From positions 1 through 64,000 of the forward strand of contig NZ_FOQM01000031.1 in NCBI RefSeq assembly GCF_900113735.1: 64,000 nucleotides of DNA. Reading direction: 5' to 3'. Source of the DNA: Bradyrhizobium sp. Gha. GTDB lineage: Bacteria > Pseudomonadota > Alphaproteobacteria > Rhizobiales > Xanthobacteraceae. Shown piece after piece: positions 34,734 to 42,782 of this stretch (position 1 is its first letter; each line of letters begins with the position of its first letter). The notes under the pieces are model-generated. The model searched no databases and was not told where the DNA came from. It saw only the letters and a list, made by a program, of their open reading frames with translations. A program made the position numbers and the translations under genes.

Positions 34734-34949
34734 GAAAAGTCTCCTCGGAAGCGAAGGTCACGGCTTGGTCGGCACGAGCGGCGGATTGGTTCGACCGACC
34801 ACCCCTCGCCGCGGCGAGGCGCCCCGCAATGACGCGATTGTGCTGAGCCTGTCGCGAAAAACAAAAAATTCTTCTCAGCCATCCCAATGGCGCAGTTCCC
34901 CCGCGTGCCTATGTGTTTGCGAACGACATCAAGAACGGACCACGGCGCG

Positions 34950-36275
34950 ATGGCACAACGGCAACTCAAGCTTGGCGCGTTCATGCGCCCGATCAGCATC
35001 CACACCGGCGCCTGGCGCTATCCCGGGGCCTGGCCGGACGCCAATTTCAATTTCGGCCACATCAAGACGCTGATCCAGAAGCTCGAGGCCGGCAAGTTCG
35101 ACGCCTTCTTCATGGCCGATCACCTCGCGGTGCTGAACATGCCGGTCAACGCGCTCAAGCGCAGCCACACCGTCACCTCGTTCGAGCCATTCACGCTGCT
35201 CTCGGCGCTGTCGGCGGTCACCGAACGGATCGGCCTGATCGCGACGGGCTCGACCACGTTCGACGAGCCCTATCACGTCGCCCGCCGCTTCGCTTCCCTC
35301 GACCATCTCAGCGGGGGACGTGCGGGGTGGAACATCGTCACCACCTCGAACCCGGACGTAGCGCTGAATTTCGGCCTCGACGATCACATGGAGCACGCCG
35401 AGCGCTACAAGCGCGCCCGCGAGTTCTATGACGTCGTCACGGGCCTCTGGGATTCCTTCGCGGACGATGCCTTCGTCCGCGACGTCGAGAGCGGGCTGTT
35501 CTTCGATCCCGCGAAGATGCATGTGCTCGACCACCACGGCAAATATCTGAAGGTCCGCGGCCCGCTCAACATCGCGCGCCCCGTGCAGGGCTGGCCCGTG
35601 ATCGTGCAGGCCGGCGCCTCCGAGGACGGCAGGCAGCTCGCCGCAGAGACCGCGGAAGCCGTCTTCACCGGCGGCGGCAGCCTCGCCGACGGACAAAAGC
35701 TCTATGCGGACATCAAGGGGCGCATGGAAAAGATCGGCCGCGATCCCGAGCACCTGAAGATCCTGCCCGGCGCCTTCGTCGTGGTCGGCGATAGCGTCGA
35801 CGAGGCCAGGGAGAAGCGCGCCCTGCTCGACAGCCGCGTGCATTACGACAGCGCCATCGCCTCGCTCTCGGTCGTCCTCGGCACCGACGCCTCCGGCTTC
35901 GATCCGGATGGACAGCTGCCTGACATCCCCGAGACCAACGCCAGCAAGAGCGGCCGGCAGCGCATGGTCGACCTCGCCAGGCGTGACAAGCTCACCGTGC
36001 GTCAGCTCGCCCAACGCGTCGGCGGCTATGGCGGGCTCTCCTTCGTCGGCACTGCGAAAACCATCGCCGACCAGATGGAGGAATGGCTGGTCGGGCGCGG
36101 CTCCGACGGATTCAACATCATGTTCCCGTTCCTGCCCGCTGGCCTCGACGATTTCGTCGACAAGGTGGTCCCGGAGCTGCAGCGCCGCGGGATTTTCCGG
36201 AAAGAATATGAAGGGGCCACGCTGCGGGAGAATCTCGGCCTCCCCCGGCCGAAAAACCGCTTCTTCGAGGGGTAA
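34950..36275 (+). CDS. LLM-class flavin-dependent monooxygenase (NtaA/SnaA/DszA type)
   Basis: 441 residues. It belongs to the bacterial luciferase-like family that uses reduced FMN supplied by a partner reductase. The family pieces MRPISIHTGAWRYPGAWPDA, FDAFFMADHLAVLN, GGRAGWNIVTTSNPD and GWPVIVQAGASEDGR are clear. Known relatives oxidise nitrilotriacetate, EDTA, pristinamycin or dibenzothiophene sulfone. No flavin reductase or transporter is adjacent, so the substrate is open. A rho-independent-type hairpin follows its stop. Confidence 0.92.
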   Translation: MAQRQLKLGAFMRPISIHTGAWRYPGAWPDANFNFGHIKTLIQKLEAGKFDAFFMADHLAVLNMPVNALKRSHTVTSFEPFTLLSALSAVTERIGLIATGSTTFDEPYHVARRFASLDHLSGGRAGWNIVTTSNPDVALNFGLDDHMEHAERYKRAREFYDVVTGLWDSFADDAFVRDVESGLFFDPAKMHVLDHHGKYLKVRGPLNIARPVQGWPVIVQAGASEDGRQLAAETAEAVFTGGGSLADGQKLYADIKGRMEKIGRDPEHLKILPGAFVVVGDSVDEAREKRALLDSRVHYDSAIASLSVVLGTDASGFDPDGQLPDIPETNASKSGRQRMVDLARRDKLTVRQLAQRVGGYGGLSFVGTAKTIADQMEEWLVGRGSDGFNIMFPFLPAGLDDFVDKVVPELQRRGIFRKEYEGATLRENLGLPRPKNRFFEG

Positions 36276-36305
36276 TCGGCCCGATTTGGGTGGTTTTCCG
36301 CCCTG

Positions 36306-36337
36306 GAGCCCCGTCCGGGGCTCTAGGTTGTTGTTTT
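36306..36337 (+). terminator. Terminator after the monooxygenase gene
   Basis: The 7-base stem GAGCCCC/GGGGCTC (36306-36323) with loop GTCC is followed by a T-rich run TTGTTGTTTTG. A type F palindrome overlaps the end of the T tract. Confidence 0.7.
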
Positions 36338-36385
36338 GACGCGTTTTCTTCACGCGAACCGGTGCCCGCTTCGCTCGAAAACGCT
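36336..36385. repeat. Short interspersed palindromic repeat, type F copy 2
   Basis: TTGACGCGTTTTCTTCACGC, then GAACCGGTGCCCGCTTCGCT and a CGAAAACGCT end. Near-identical to 8588-8637. It lies between the monooxygenase and rpmG. Confidence 0.85.
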
Positions 36386-36481
36386 TCGAAACCTTGACAT
36401 CAGGCGGTTTCTGGCTAGGTTGCCGGCCAACGCGGGCCGTTTGGCCGGCTCCAGATTCCCCAATTTTCTGAGGTTCAGAAC

Positions 36482-36649
36482 ATGGCCAAAGCGGTCACCA
36501 TCAAGGTCAAGCTCGTGTCCTCGGCCGACACCGGCTTCTACTACGTCGCCAAGAAGAATTCGCGCACCATGACCGACAAGCTGGTCAAGAAGAAGTACGA
36601 TCCGGTCGCGCGCAAGCACGTCGAATTCAAGGAAGCCAAGATCAAGTAA
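36482..36649 (+). CDS. rpmG: 50S ribosomal protein L33
   Basis: 55 residues: MAKAVTIKVKLVSSADTGFY, then YVAKKNSRTMTDKLVKKKYD and PVARKHVEFKEAKIK. This is the L33 form without zinc cysteines. It binds the E-site region of the large subunit. It is flanked by terminators on both sides and is thus its own transcription unit. Confidence 0.97.
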   Translation: MAKAVTIKVKLVSSADTGFYYVAKKNSRTMTDKLVKKKYDPVARKHVEFKEAKIK

Positions 36650-36676
36650 GATCGGCCAAAGCGTCGAAGAGTTTTG

Positions 36677-36704
36677 CGGGGTCCTTCTGGGCCCCGTTTT
36701 CGTT
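36677..36704 (+). terminator. Rho-independent terminator of rpmG
   Basis: Stem CGGGGTCC/GGGCCCCG (one G-U pair) with loop TTCT, followed by TTTTCG. It lies 28 bases after the rpmG stop. Confidence 0.85.
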
Positions 36705-36757
36705 TCCGCTCTGGTGGAGGCGCGGTGCCGCGCCGGGCTGGGGCCCGATTCCGAATT

Positions 36758-37831
36758 TCAATCCAACGGCACGTTCAGGCTGGTGCCTTTGGTGATGATG
36801 CCGCCGCGATTGCCGATTTCGATCGAACCGTAGCGTTCCCTGAAACAATCGGGCAGCGGCCGGTCGCCTTCCATGCTGAGCCAAAGGCGCAACAGGTGAC
36901 GCTTCCGGCCCGCATCGGGCCAATCGCGGAATCCCGTCCGGTCATGCAGCAAGGCATGATTGTAGACGAACTGCATATCCCCCGGCTGAAGCCGCATGCC
37001 AAAGTGCAGATCGGGATCATTTGCCAGCGCGTCAAAGAGATCGAGCGCCTCGATGTGAGCAGGCGTCAATCTCGGCGCATCGGCGAAGCGTTGCGCACTG
37101 TCGATATACTGACGCTGATAGAACCCGGTCAGAAACCCCGCATGCCAATTCAGCACCGGGATTTGCAGATATGGCTTTTCGTTCTCCGGCACCTCGCCGC
37201 GCCGGTCCGTCGCGATTGGTTCGAACAACAGGGCGGCAAGATCGGGACGCCTGTCGAACATCTCGTTGTAGATTGTGGATGTGCTGACGAGAAGGGACTC
37301 GCCGCCCTCCATCGCCTCGCGAATGCACAACAGTCCAACCACGTCGGACGAATCCGTGTGGAATGTTTGCCTTTCCGACGTCTGATAGATCCGCGTGTTC
37401 GGATCCCTGGCATCGGCGCCCGTGTCGCGGACGTGACCGAGAATGTGCCCCGCCGCATTCTGGGAGCGTGCCGATCCGAGATGGGCGCCCACCCCGCAAA
37501 AGATCGTCGCGGCAAACTCCTGGCTGTATTTTGCGACCGGAAGGCCGCGTATGACTTCAAAGCCCAGCCCGACCAGCAGCTTCCTCCTGAGATCGTCCAG
37601 ATGCGCGCCGAAGTGAGGGAGCGGAAAGCTGTCCTTCGTGATGTCGGCGATTTTCTTGCTCCGACCAAGGTATGATTCAGCCGCGGTCTCGAGCTCCGCG
37701 ATATCGCTGGCTCCAAGCGAGATCAACCATCCATCGGGGTTTGCCTTCATCTCCGCGCCTCGCCATGCAGATGCGACCTCGACACGCCCTCGAGGACGAT
37801 TGATCCCACTGGGCGCTGAGACCACATTCAT
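36758..37831 (-). CDS. TauD/TfdA-like 2-oxoglutarate/Fe(II) dioxygenase
   Basis: 357 residues. The iron site is visible: HxD in QTFHTDSSDVVG, the distal His in YNHALLHDRTGF, and the 2-oxoglutarate Arg in KRHLLRLWLSMEG. Family members hydroxylate taurine, sulfonates, phenoxy acids or amino-acid side chains. No sulfonate transporter is adjacent and the substrate is unknown. The likely start is the ATG at 37829-37831. Confidence 0.88.
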   Translation of the reverse strand: MNVVSAPSGINRPRGRVEVASAWRGAEMKANPDGWLISLGASDIAELETAAESYLGRSKKIADITKDSFPLPHFGAHLDDLRRKLLVGLGFEVIRGLPVAKYSQEFAATIFCGVGAHLGSARSQNAAGHILGHVRDTGADARDPNTRIYQTSERQTFHTDSSDVVGLLCIREAMEGGESLLVSTSTIYNEMFDRRPDLAALLFEPIATDRRGEVPENEKPYLQIPVLNWHAGFLTGFYQRQYIDSAQRFADAPRLTPAHIEALDLFDALANDPDLHFGMRLQPGDMQFVYNHALLHDRTGFRDWPDAGRKRHLLRLWLSMEGDRPLPDCFRERYGSIEIGNRGGIITKGTSLNVPLD

Positions 37832-38065
37832 GCTTGCTGGCTCCCGAAGATTGGCCGTGAGGACGGCGTCGGACCGTCAACGATATGATGCGGATCACTC
37901 GTTTGCAACGCTGGCAGCCATGCGCGCAACGACAGTTGGTCACGGAGTGCACCTCATTGCACGTCCTTTGCTGCGCGGGCGTGCCGAAGTATGATTGCCG
38001 TGGCGGCAGGGACTCTCTGTGTCCGCGGTTCCGAAGCAGGATCTGCAAATCGTCGGAGTCACGTC

Positions 38066-38320
38066 ATGCGCGCCCTTCCCTTTCTGCTCGTCATTTGCAT
38101 CATGATGTCCGCGCCCACGCCAGCTGGAGCTCAACGCTTCGGTGGCAACGATCCGGTTTGCCTTCAGCAGTGGAAAAGGGGCGGTGTCAGCTGGATTTCG
38201 TGCCGATATGGTTCGTGGGAACAGTGTCAGGCCGAGACTGTGGGCCTTGCCGCGATGTGCCTGCTGAACCCCTATGCGCAACGGCCGCCTCATCCGGACC
38301 GCGGCCCGCGTCCGCGATAG
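38066..38320 (+). CDS. DUF3551 small secreted protein
   Basis: 84 residues. A signal peptide (MRALPFLLVICIMMSAPTPA, then GA) leads to a short mature protein with conserved cysteines (VCLQQWKRGGVSWISC, WEQCQAETVGLAAMC) and C-terminal prolines. This pattern, GxxSWxSCxYxSxEQC, is typical of DUF3551, a family very abundant in Bradyrhizobium and of unknown role. The start at 38066 fits the signal peptide. Confidence 0.87.
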   Translation: MRALPFLLVICIMMSAPTPAGAQRFGGNDPVCLQQWKRGGVSWISCRYGSWEQCQAETVGLAAMCLLNPYAQRPPHPDRGPRPR

Positions 38321-38352
38321 GCGCGATTGGAGCGGCTGCTGTCGAGTCGTCG

Positions 38353-39591
38353 CTACGCCGTCCGCAGCACCGGTGCCGGCGGCGGCGCCGGCCTGATCAG
38401 CGCGAACGCGACCTGGATGATGCCGCCGGCAAGCCCGAGCGCCACGCCGATGCGCCAGGCCAGGCTGTAGGAGCCGAGCGCGTCGTAGATCAGCCCTCCT
38501 CCGTACGCGCCGAGGAAGCTGCCGATCTGGTGGCTCATGAAGGCAAGGCCCTGGATCATGGCCTGCCAGCGCAGGCCGAACATCTCCGCGACCGCGCCGG
38601 CGACCAGCGGGCCGACGCCCATCCAGAGAAAGCCCATGATGGCGCCGAACAGCAGCGTCGAGAACGATGTCGCCGGCAGCATGAAATACCAGGCAAGCGC
38701 GAGCGAGCGCAGGATGTAGATGCCCCCGAGCAGCGCCAGCTTGTTCCAGCGTTGGCCGGCCCAGCCGAAGAACAGCGAGCCCAGCACGTTGAAGCCGCCG
38801 ATCATGCCGAGCGTCTGCGCGCTCAGCATCGGATCGAGACCGCAGATCGCCAGATATGACGGCAGATGCGTGGTGAGGAACACGAGCTGCATGCCGCAGA
38901 CGAGATAGGCACAGGTCATCACCACGAAAGAAACATTGCCGAAGGCGGCCCTCGCGACGGACGCGGCCGTGGCGTCGCCGATGTCGTCGACGGCGGGCTT
39001 GGGCAGCGGAATGGCGTCGACGCGGCCGGCGTACCAGGCGGCGGGGATCATCAGCACCGACATGACGACGAAGCCGGCGAGCCCAATGCGCCAGCCAAAG
39101 CCCTCGTTGAGCATCTGCCCGATCGGCGCCGACAACAGCGCGCCGAGCGAGCCCGCGCCGGAGACGATGCCGAGCACGGTCGAGCGCACCGTCGCGGGCA
39201 CCGCGCGCGCCGCCACCGACATCGCGATTGCGGCCGCGGTGCAGGCAAGCGAGGTGCCGATCAGCACGCCTGCGCCGGTCATGATGCTGACGAGGCCGTT
39301 CGCCGTCGCCATCAGAATGAGGCCGGCGATGTACATCAGCGCGCCCACGATCATGATGGGACGAAAGCCGAAGCGCACCGTCATTGCGCCTGCGAGCGGC
39401 TGGAGAAAGCCCCAGGCGAGGTTCTGCACGGCCAGCGCCAGCGTGAAGTCCGACACCGAGAGGTGGATGTCGTGCGTCAGCGGCTGCATGAAGATGCCGA
39501 GCGACTGACGCAACCCCATGCTCAGCGTCAGCATGATCGAGGCGCCGATCAGGATCGGCAAGGCCGGACGCAGGACCTGCAACAGGGGCAT
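38353..39591 (-). CDS. MFS transporter (12 helices), divergent from TetR
   Basis: 412 residues with twelve hydrophobic segments. The loop VRFGFRPIMIVGALMYIAGL after helix 2 resembles the MFS A-motif, and the AGSLGALLSAPIGQMLNEGF stretch follows in the fourth-fifth helix area. The start has GAGGGAG 7 bases upstream. A perfect TetR-type operator lies 61 bases upstream of the start, followed by the divergent regulator. The substrate is unknown. The OFA/NarK-like general pattern suggests an organic-anion or drug exporter. Confidence 0.9.
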   Translation of the reverse strand: MPLLQVLRPALPILIGASIMLTLSMGLRQSLGIFMQPLTHDIHLSVSDFTLALAVQNLAWGFLQPLAGAMTVRFGFRPIMIVGALMYIAGLILMATANGLVSIMTGAGVLIGTSLACTAAAIAMSVAARAVPATVRSTVLGIVSGAGSLGALLSAPIGQMLNEGFGWRIGLAGFVVMSVLMIPAAWYAGRVDAIPLPKPAVDDIGDATAASVARAAFGNVSFVVMTCAYLVCGMQLVFLTTHLPSYLAICGLDPMLSAQTLGMIGGFNVLGSLFFGWAGQRWNKLALLGGIYILRSLALAWYFMLPATSFSTLLFGAIMGFLWMGVGPLVAGAVAEMFGLRWQAMIQGLAFMSHQIGSFLGAYGGGLIYDALGSYSLAWRIGVALGLAGGIIQVAFALIRPAPPPAPVLRTA

Positions 39592-39651
39592 TTTGGTCTC
39601 CCTCGTGGGCGCTGAACGCGCGCCGGCATCTGCATTTCGCGATAATTTTGG

Positions 39652-39669
39652 TTACACAGACCTGTGTAA
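39652..39669. promoter_or_regulatory. TetR-type operator
   Basis: TTACACAG-AC-CTGTGTAA is a perfect dyad with 8-base arms and a 2-base spacer. It sits in the gap between the MFS gene and the TetR regulator, at the position expected for a shared repressor site. Confidence 0.75.
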
Positions 39670-39720
39670 TTAGTCTATAGGTGACGGGTGCTGTCAAGCG
39701 AAGAGGATATTTGTCGACGC

Positions 39721-40326
39721 ATGGCTCCCCCGCCCGCACCACAGACGATGAAAGAGCGGATCCTTCAGACCGCCGACAGGCTGTTCTATCTGCAAGGCAT
39801 TCGCGCCATCGGCGTCGACACCATCGCGGCCGAGATCGGCATCTCCAAGCGCACGCTCTACAACCACTTCCCCTCCAAGGACGCGCTGATCGCGGCCTAT
39901 CTGGAGCGTCGCTTCGTCGGCGCCCGCCCCTCCGACAAGCCGCCGGCCGAGCAGATTCTCGGCACCTTCGATTCGCTCGAGCGGCGTTTCGCAGCGAAGG
40001 ATTTTCGCGGCTGCCCGTTCGTCAATGCGGTCGCCGAGCTCGGGCCGACAGACCGCGCGGTGAAGAAGATCGCCATCGCCTTCAAGGAAAGCCGCCGGGT
40101 CTGGTTTCGCGAGCGGCTGAACGAGCTTGGTGTTGCCGATGCGGACGCGCTCGCGACGCAACTCGTGCTGCTGGTCGACGGCTCGATCGCGCAGGATCTG
40201 GTGCGTGACGATCCCGCCATGGCCCGCGCGGCGAAGGAGGCGGCGAAGGTGCTGCTGCGGAATGCCGGCGTGGACGTGGGCGATGAGGCAGCGAAGCCCG
40301 TGAAGGGCAAGCGGCCGCGACAGTAA
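39721..40326 (+). CDS. TetR/AcrR family regulator
   Basis: 201 residues. The N-terminal helix-turn-helix is KERILQTADRLFYLQGIR to TIAAEIGISKRTLYNHFP, typical TetR. The ligand-binding helices continue to the end, and the last 20 residues are basic. It is divergent from an MFS transporter with a perfect palindromic operator between them and is probably its repressor. ATG 39721 is preferred; a GTG at 39688 would add eleven residues. Confidence 0.93.
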   Translation: MAPPPAPQTMKERILQTADRLFYLQGIRAIGVDTIAAEIGISKRTLYNHFPSKDALIAAYLERRFVGARPSDKPPAEQILGTFDSLERRFAAKDFRGCPFVNAVAELGPTDRAVKKIAIAFKESRRVWFRERLNELGVADADALATQLVLLVDGSIAQDLVRDDPAMARAAKEAAKVLLRNAGVDVGDEAAKPVKGKRPRQ

Positions 40327-40349
40327 TCACCGTCGCCGCACCTCTCGGT

Positions 40350-40450
40350 GTCATCACCCGCGAAAGCGGGCGATCCAGTATTCCAGAGACAGTGAGGTTC
40401 TGGCCGACAAGCCACGGCGTACGGGATTCCCCGCTTTCGCGGGGAATGAC
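40350..40450. repeat. Interspersed palindrome, type E
   Basis: GTCATCACCCGCGAAAGCGG and CCGCTTTCGCGGGGAATGAC are inverted ends, with CGAAAGCG/CGCTTTCG forming the clear pairing. The interior holds GATCCAGTATTCCAGAG. It lies between convergent tetR and pleD. Confidence 0.85.
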
Positions 40451-40466
40451 GGCGAAGTTTGTGGCC

Positions 40467-41840
40467 TCACGCCGCCTGCGACACCACGCGATTGCGCCCG
40501 TCGTGCTTGGCACGGTACAGCGCGGTATCAGCGCGCTTGAGGACGTCGGCGACCGCTTCGCCCTTCTGCTCCAGCGTGGTCAGCCCGATCGAGATCGTGA
40601 CCTCGACGCGCTTGGTGCCCTTGTGAATTGCGAAGGGCTCGCCCGCGATCGAGCGCCGCAGCCGCTCGGCGACCATGCCGGCTACGTGGAGATCGGTCTC
40701 CGGCATCACGATGACGAACTCCTCGCCGCCATAGCGGCAGGCCAGATCGATGCCGCGGATCGACTTGCGCACGCGCACCGCGAACTCGCGCAGCACGTCG
40801 TCGCCGCCGTCGTGGCCAAAATTGTCGTTGATCGACTTGAAATAGTCGATGTCCAGGATCATCAGCGCGAGCGGCTTGCCGCGGGCGGATGCCTGCTCGG
40901 CCAGCGTCGCCAGATGGCTCTCCATGTAGCGCCGATTGTGCAGGCCGGTGAGCGCGTCGGTGATCGCCATCTCGATCGAATTCTGCACGTTGTCGCGCAA
41001 ATGATCGGTGTAGCGGCGGCGGCGGATCTGGGTGCGGGCGCGCGCCAGCAGCTCGGTCTTGTCGATCGGGCGCAGCAGGTAATCGTTGACCCCGATCTCG
41101 AGGCCGCGCAGCAGCCGCGTGGAGTTTTCCGCCTCCGCAACCGCCAGGATCGGCACGTGGCGCGTGCGCTCCAGCGAGCGGGCCTGGCTGCAGAGCCGCA
41201 GCCCGTCGAAATTGTTCAGGTCGAGCGAAACGATCAGGAGATCGTAATTGCCCTCGGCGGCATGGAACAGGGCTTCCGTCGGATTGGGCTCGACGTCGAT
41301 GGTGTGCTCGGCGGCGAGGATCGTCCCCAGCCGCTCGTAGGAGGACGGCCGGTCGTCCACCAGCAGGATGCGGCCACCCTTGCCTGCATCGGCGATGGCG
41401 CTGCGCTCGGGCGCCTGCATGCCGATCTCGAGCGAGGTGATGGCGCGCATGCGCAGCTCATCGGTCATCATCTTCAACCGCGTCAGCGAACGTACGCGCG
41501 CGATCAGCACGACGTCGGAGACGGGCTTGGTGAGAAAGTCGTCGGCGCCGGCTTCCAGGCCGCGATTGCGGTCGGACGGGCTGTCGAGGGCGGTGACCAT
41601 CACGACGGGAATGTGGTGGGTGGCCGGGTCGGTCTTGAGGCGATGGCAGACTTCGAAGCCGTCCATGTCAGGCATCATCACGTCGAGCAGGATGATGTCG
41701 CATTCGGCGCGGCGGGCCAGCGCCAGCGCCTCGGTGCCGTTCGAGGCGGTCATCACGTCGAAATATTCGGCGGAGAGTCGGGCCTCGAGGAGTTTGACGT
41801 TGGCTGGAACGTCATCGACGACAAGGATACGCGCGGACAC
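40467..41840 (-). CDS. pleD: Diguanylate cyclase response regulator PleD
   Basis: 457 residues. Two receiver domains are followed by a GGDEF domain. REC1 has the phospho-acceptor Asp in DIILLDVMMPDMDG. In REC2 the matching position is Ser (LLIVSLDLNNFDG), as in the adaptor REC2 of Caulobacter PleD. The cyclase signature is RYGGEEFVIV, with the RxxD inhibitory I-site (RGID) just before it. It makes c-di-GMP and is linked to cell polarity. It lies 14 bases after divK in one operon. Confidence 0.97.
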   Translation of the reverse strand: MSARILVVDDVPANVKLLEARLSAEYFDVMTASNGTEALALARRAECDIILLDVMMPDMDGFEVCHRLKTDPATHHIPVVMVTALDSPSDRNRGLEAGADDFLTKPVSDVVLIARVRSLTRLKMMTDELRMRAITSLEIGMQAPERSAIADAGKGGRILLVDDRPSSYERLGTILAAEHTIDVEPNPTEALFHAAEGNYDLLIVSLDLNNFDGLRLCSQARSLERTRHVPILAVAEAENSTRLLRGLEIGVNDYLLRPIDKTELLARARTQIRRRRYTDHLRDNVQNSIEMAITDALTGLHNRRYMESHLATLAEQASARGKPLALMILDIDYFKSINDNFGHDGGDDVLREFAVRVRKSIRGIDLACRYGGEEFVIVMPETDLHVAGMVAERLRRSIAGEPFAIHKGTKRVEVTISIGLTTLEQKGEAVADVLKRADTALYRAKHDGRNRVVSQAA

Positions 41841-41854
41841 TGTGAACTCACTTC

Positions 41855-42220
41855 CTATCCGATAAAACGCCGGACCGTCTCGATGAACTTGCCGACCGAG
41901 ATCGGCTTGGACAAATAGGCTTCGCAGCCGCCCTCGCGGATGCGTTCCTCGTCGCCCTTCATCGCGAACGCCGTGACCGCGACGACGGGAATGGCGCGCA
42001 GCTCCGGATCGTCCTTGATCCAGCGCGTCACCTCGAGGCCCGAGACCTGCGGCAACTGGATATCCATCAGCACCAGATCGGGCCGCATCTTGCGCACGAG
42101 GTCGAGCGCCTCGTAGCCGTTGCTGGTGCCTGACGTCTGATAGCCGTGGGCCTCCAACAGGTCGCGGAAGAGCTTCATGTTGAGCTCGTTGTCTTCCACG
42201 ATCAGGACGGTCTTAGCCAT
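41855..42220 (-). CDS. divK: Single-domain response regulator DivK
   Basis: 121 residues, a single receiver domain. It has the acidic pair in VLIVEDNELNMKL, the phospho-Asp in DLVLMDIQLPQVSG, and KP in AYLSKPISVGKF. DivK modulates the DivJ/PleC/DivL-CckA pathway controlling polarity and CtrA activity. It is the first gene of the divK-pleD operon. Confidence 0.97.
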   Translation of the reverse strand: MAKTVLIVEDNELNMKLFRDLLEAHGYQTSGTSNGYEALDLVRKMRPDLVLMDIQLPQVSGLEVTRWIKDDPELRAIPVVAVTAFAMKGDEERIREGGCEAYLSKPISVGKFIETVRRFIG

Positions 42221-42470
42221 CCCGCCCTCCTGTTTGGTCCCAAAGACCGATGCATGTGACGCCTCAGGCGCCGCTTTCCGGCGCTTCGAAAACTGGATTC
42301 AAACTAGCCTCGAATTCGCTTGAGTTTCGTTAAACCCAAGGGGCCACTTTCTGCGATGTGGTTTCCAGTTGCTTGTCTGGCCAGCAAGACTCAACCCCGA
42401 GACTCAGCCTCGAGACTCGGGCATAGTCCAAAGTAGACACCGAAAGTTAACGGAAAGGCAAACCGGGCCC

Positions 42471-42782
42471 GTGAAAAAGCCTGTTCACAACCCCCGCGAA
42501 GTCGCTGAAATCGTTGCGATTCAGGCGCTGTCCTTTGTTGCGGGCGACCCTGAGCGGCTGGGCCTGTTCCTGGCCGAGACAGGGGTCGGCCCGGAGACGC
42601 TCCGGAACGCCGCATCGGACCCGAATTTCCTGCTCAGCGTGCTCGATTTCGTGCTGCGCGATGACGACACCGTGAAGGCCTTTGCCAAGGCGTCGGAACT
42701 GCATCCGACCAACGTTGCCGCAGCGCGGCAGGTGCTGGGCGATGCGCTCGGCGATCCCAATTGGGAGCGCGACGTGCCGTGA
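42471..42782 (+). CDS. DUF3572 family protein
   Basis: 103 residues from the GTG at 42471 (VKKPVHNPREVAEIVAIQAL). The conserved AxxxxFLA region (ERLGLFLAETGVGPETLRNA) and helical C-terminus fit DUF3572, seen beside dinB in many Rhizobiales. The stop overlaps the dinB start (GTGA). The function is unknown, and a DNA-damage link is inferred only from position. Upstream ATG/TTG starts were rejected because the extra residues have no family character. Confidence 0.82.
   Translation: MKKPVHNPREVAEIVAIQALSFVAGDPERLGLFLAETGVGPETLRNAASDPNFLLSVLDFVLRDDDTVKAFAKASELHPTNVAAARQVLGDALGDPNWERDVP

Noticed and set aside
34929..36353. 474-residue minus-strand frame inside the LLM monooxygenase
   Set aside because: Shadow of a clear luciferase-family gene.
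40392..41918. 508-residue plus-strand frame over pleD
   Set aside because: Antisense to pleD, which has two REC domains and GGDEF; the frame has no features.
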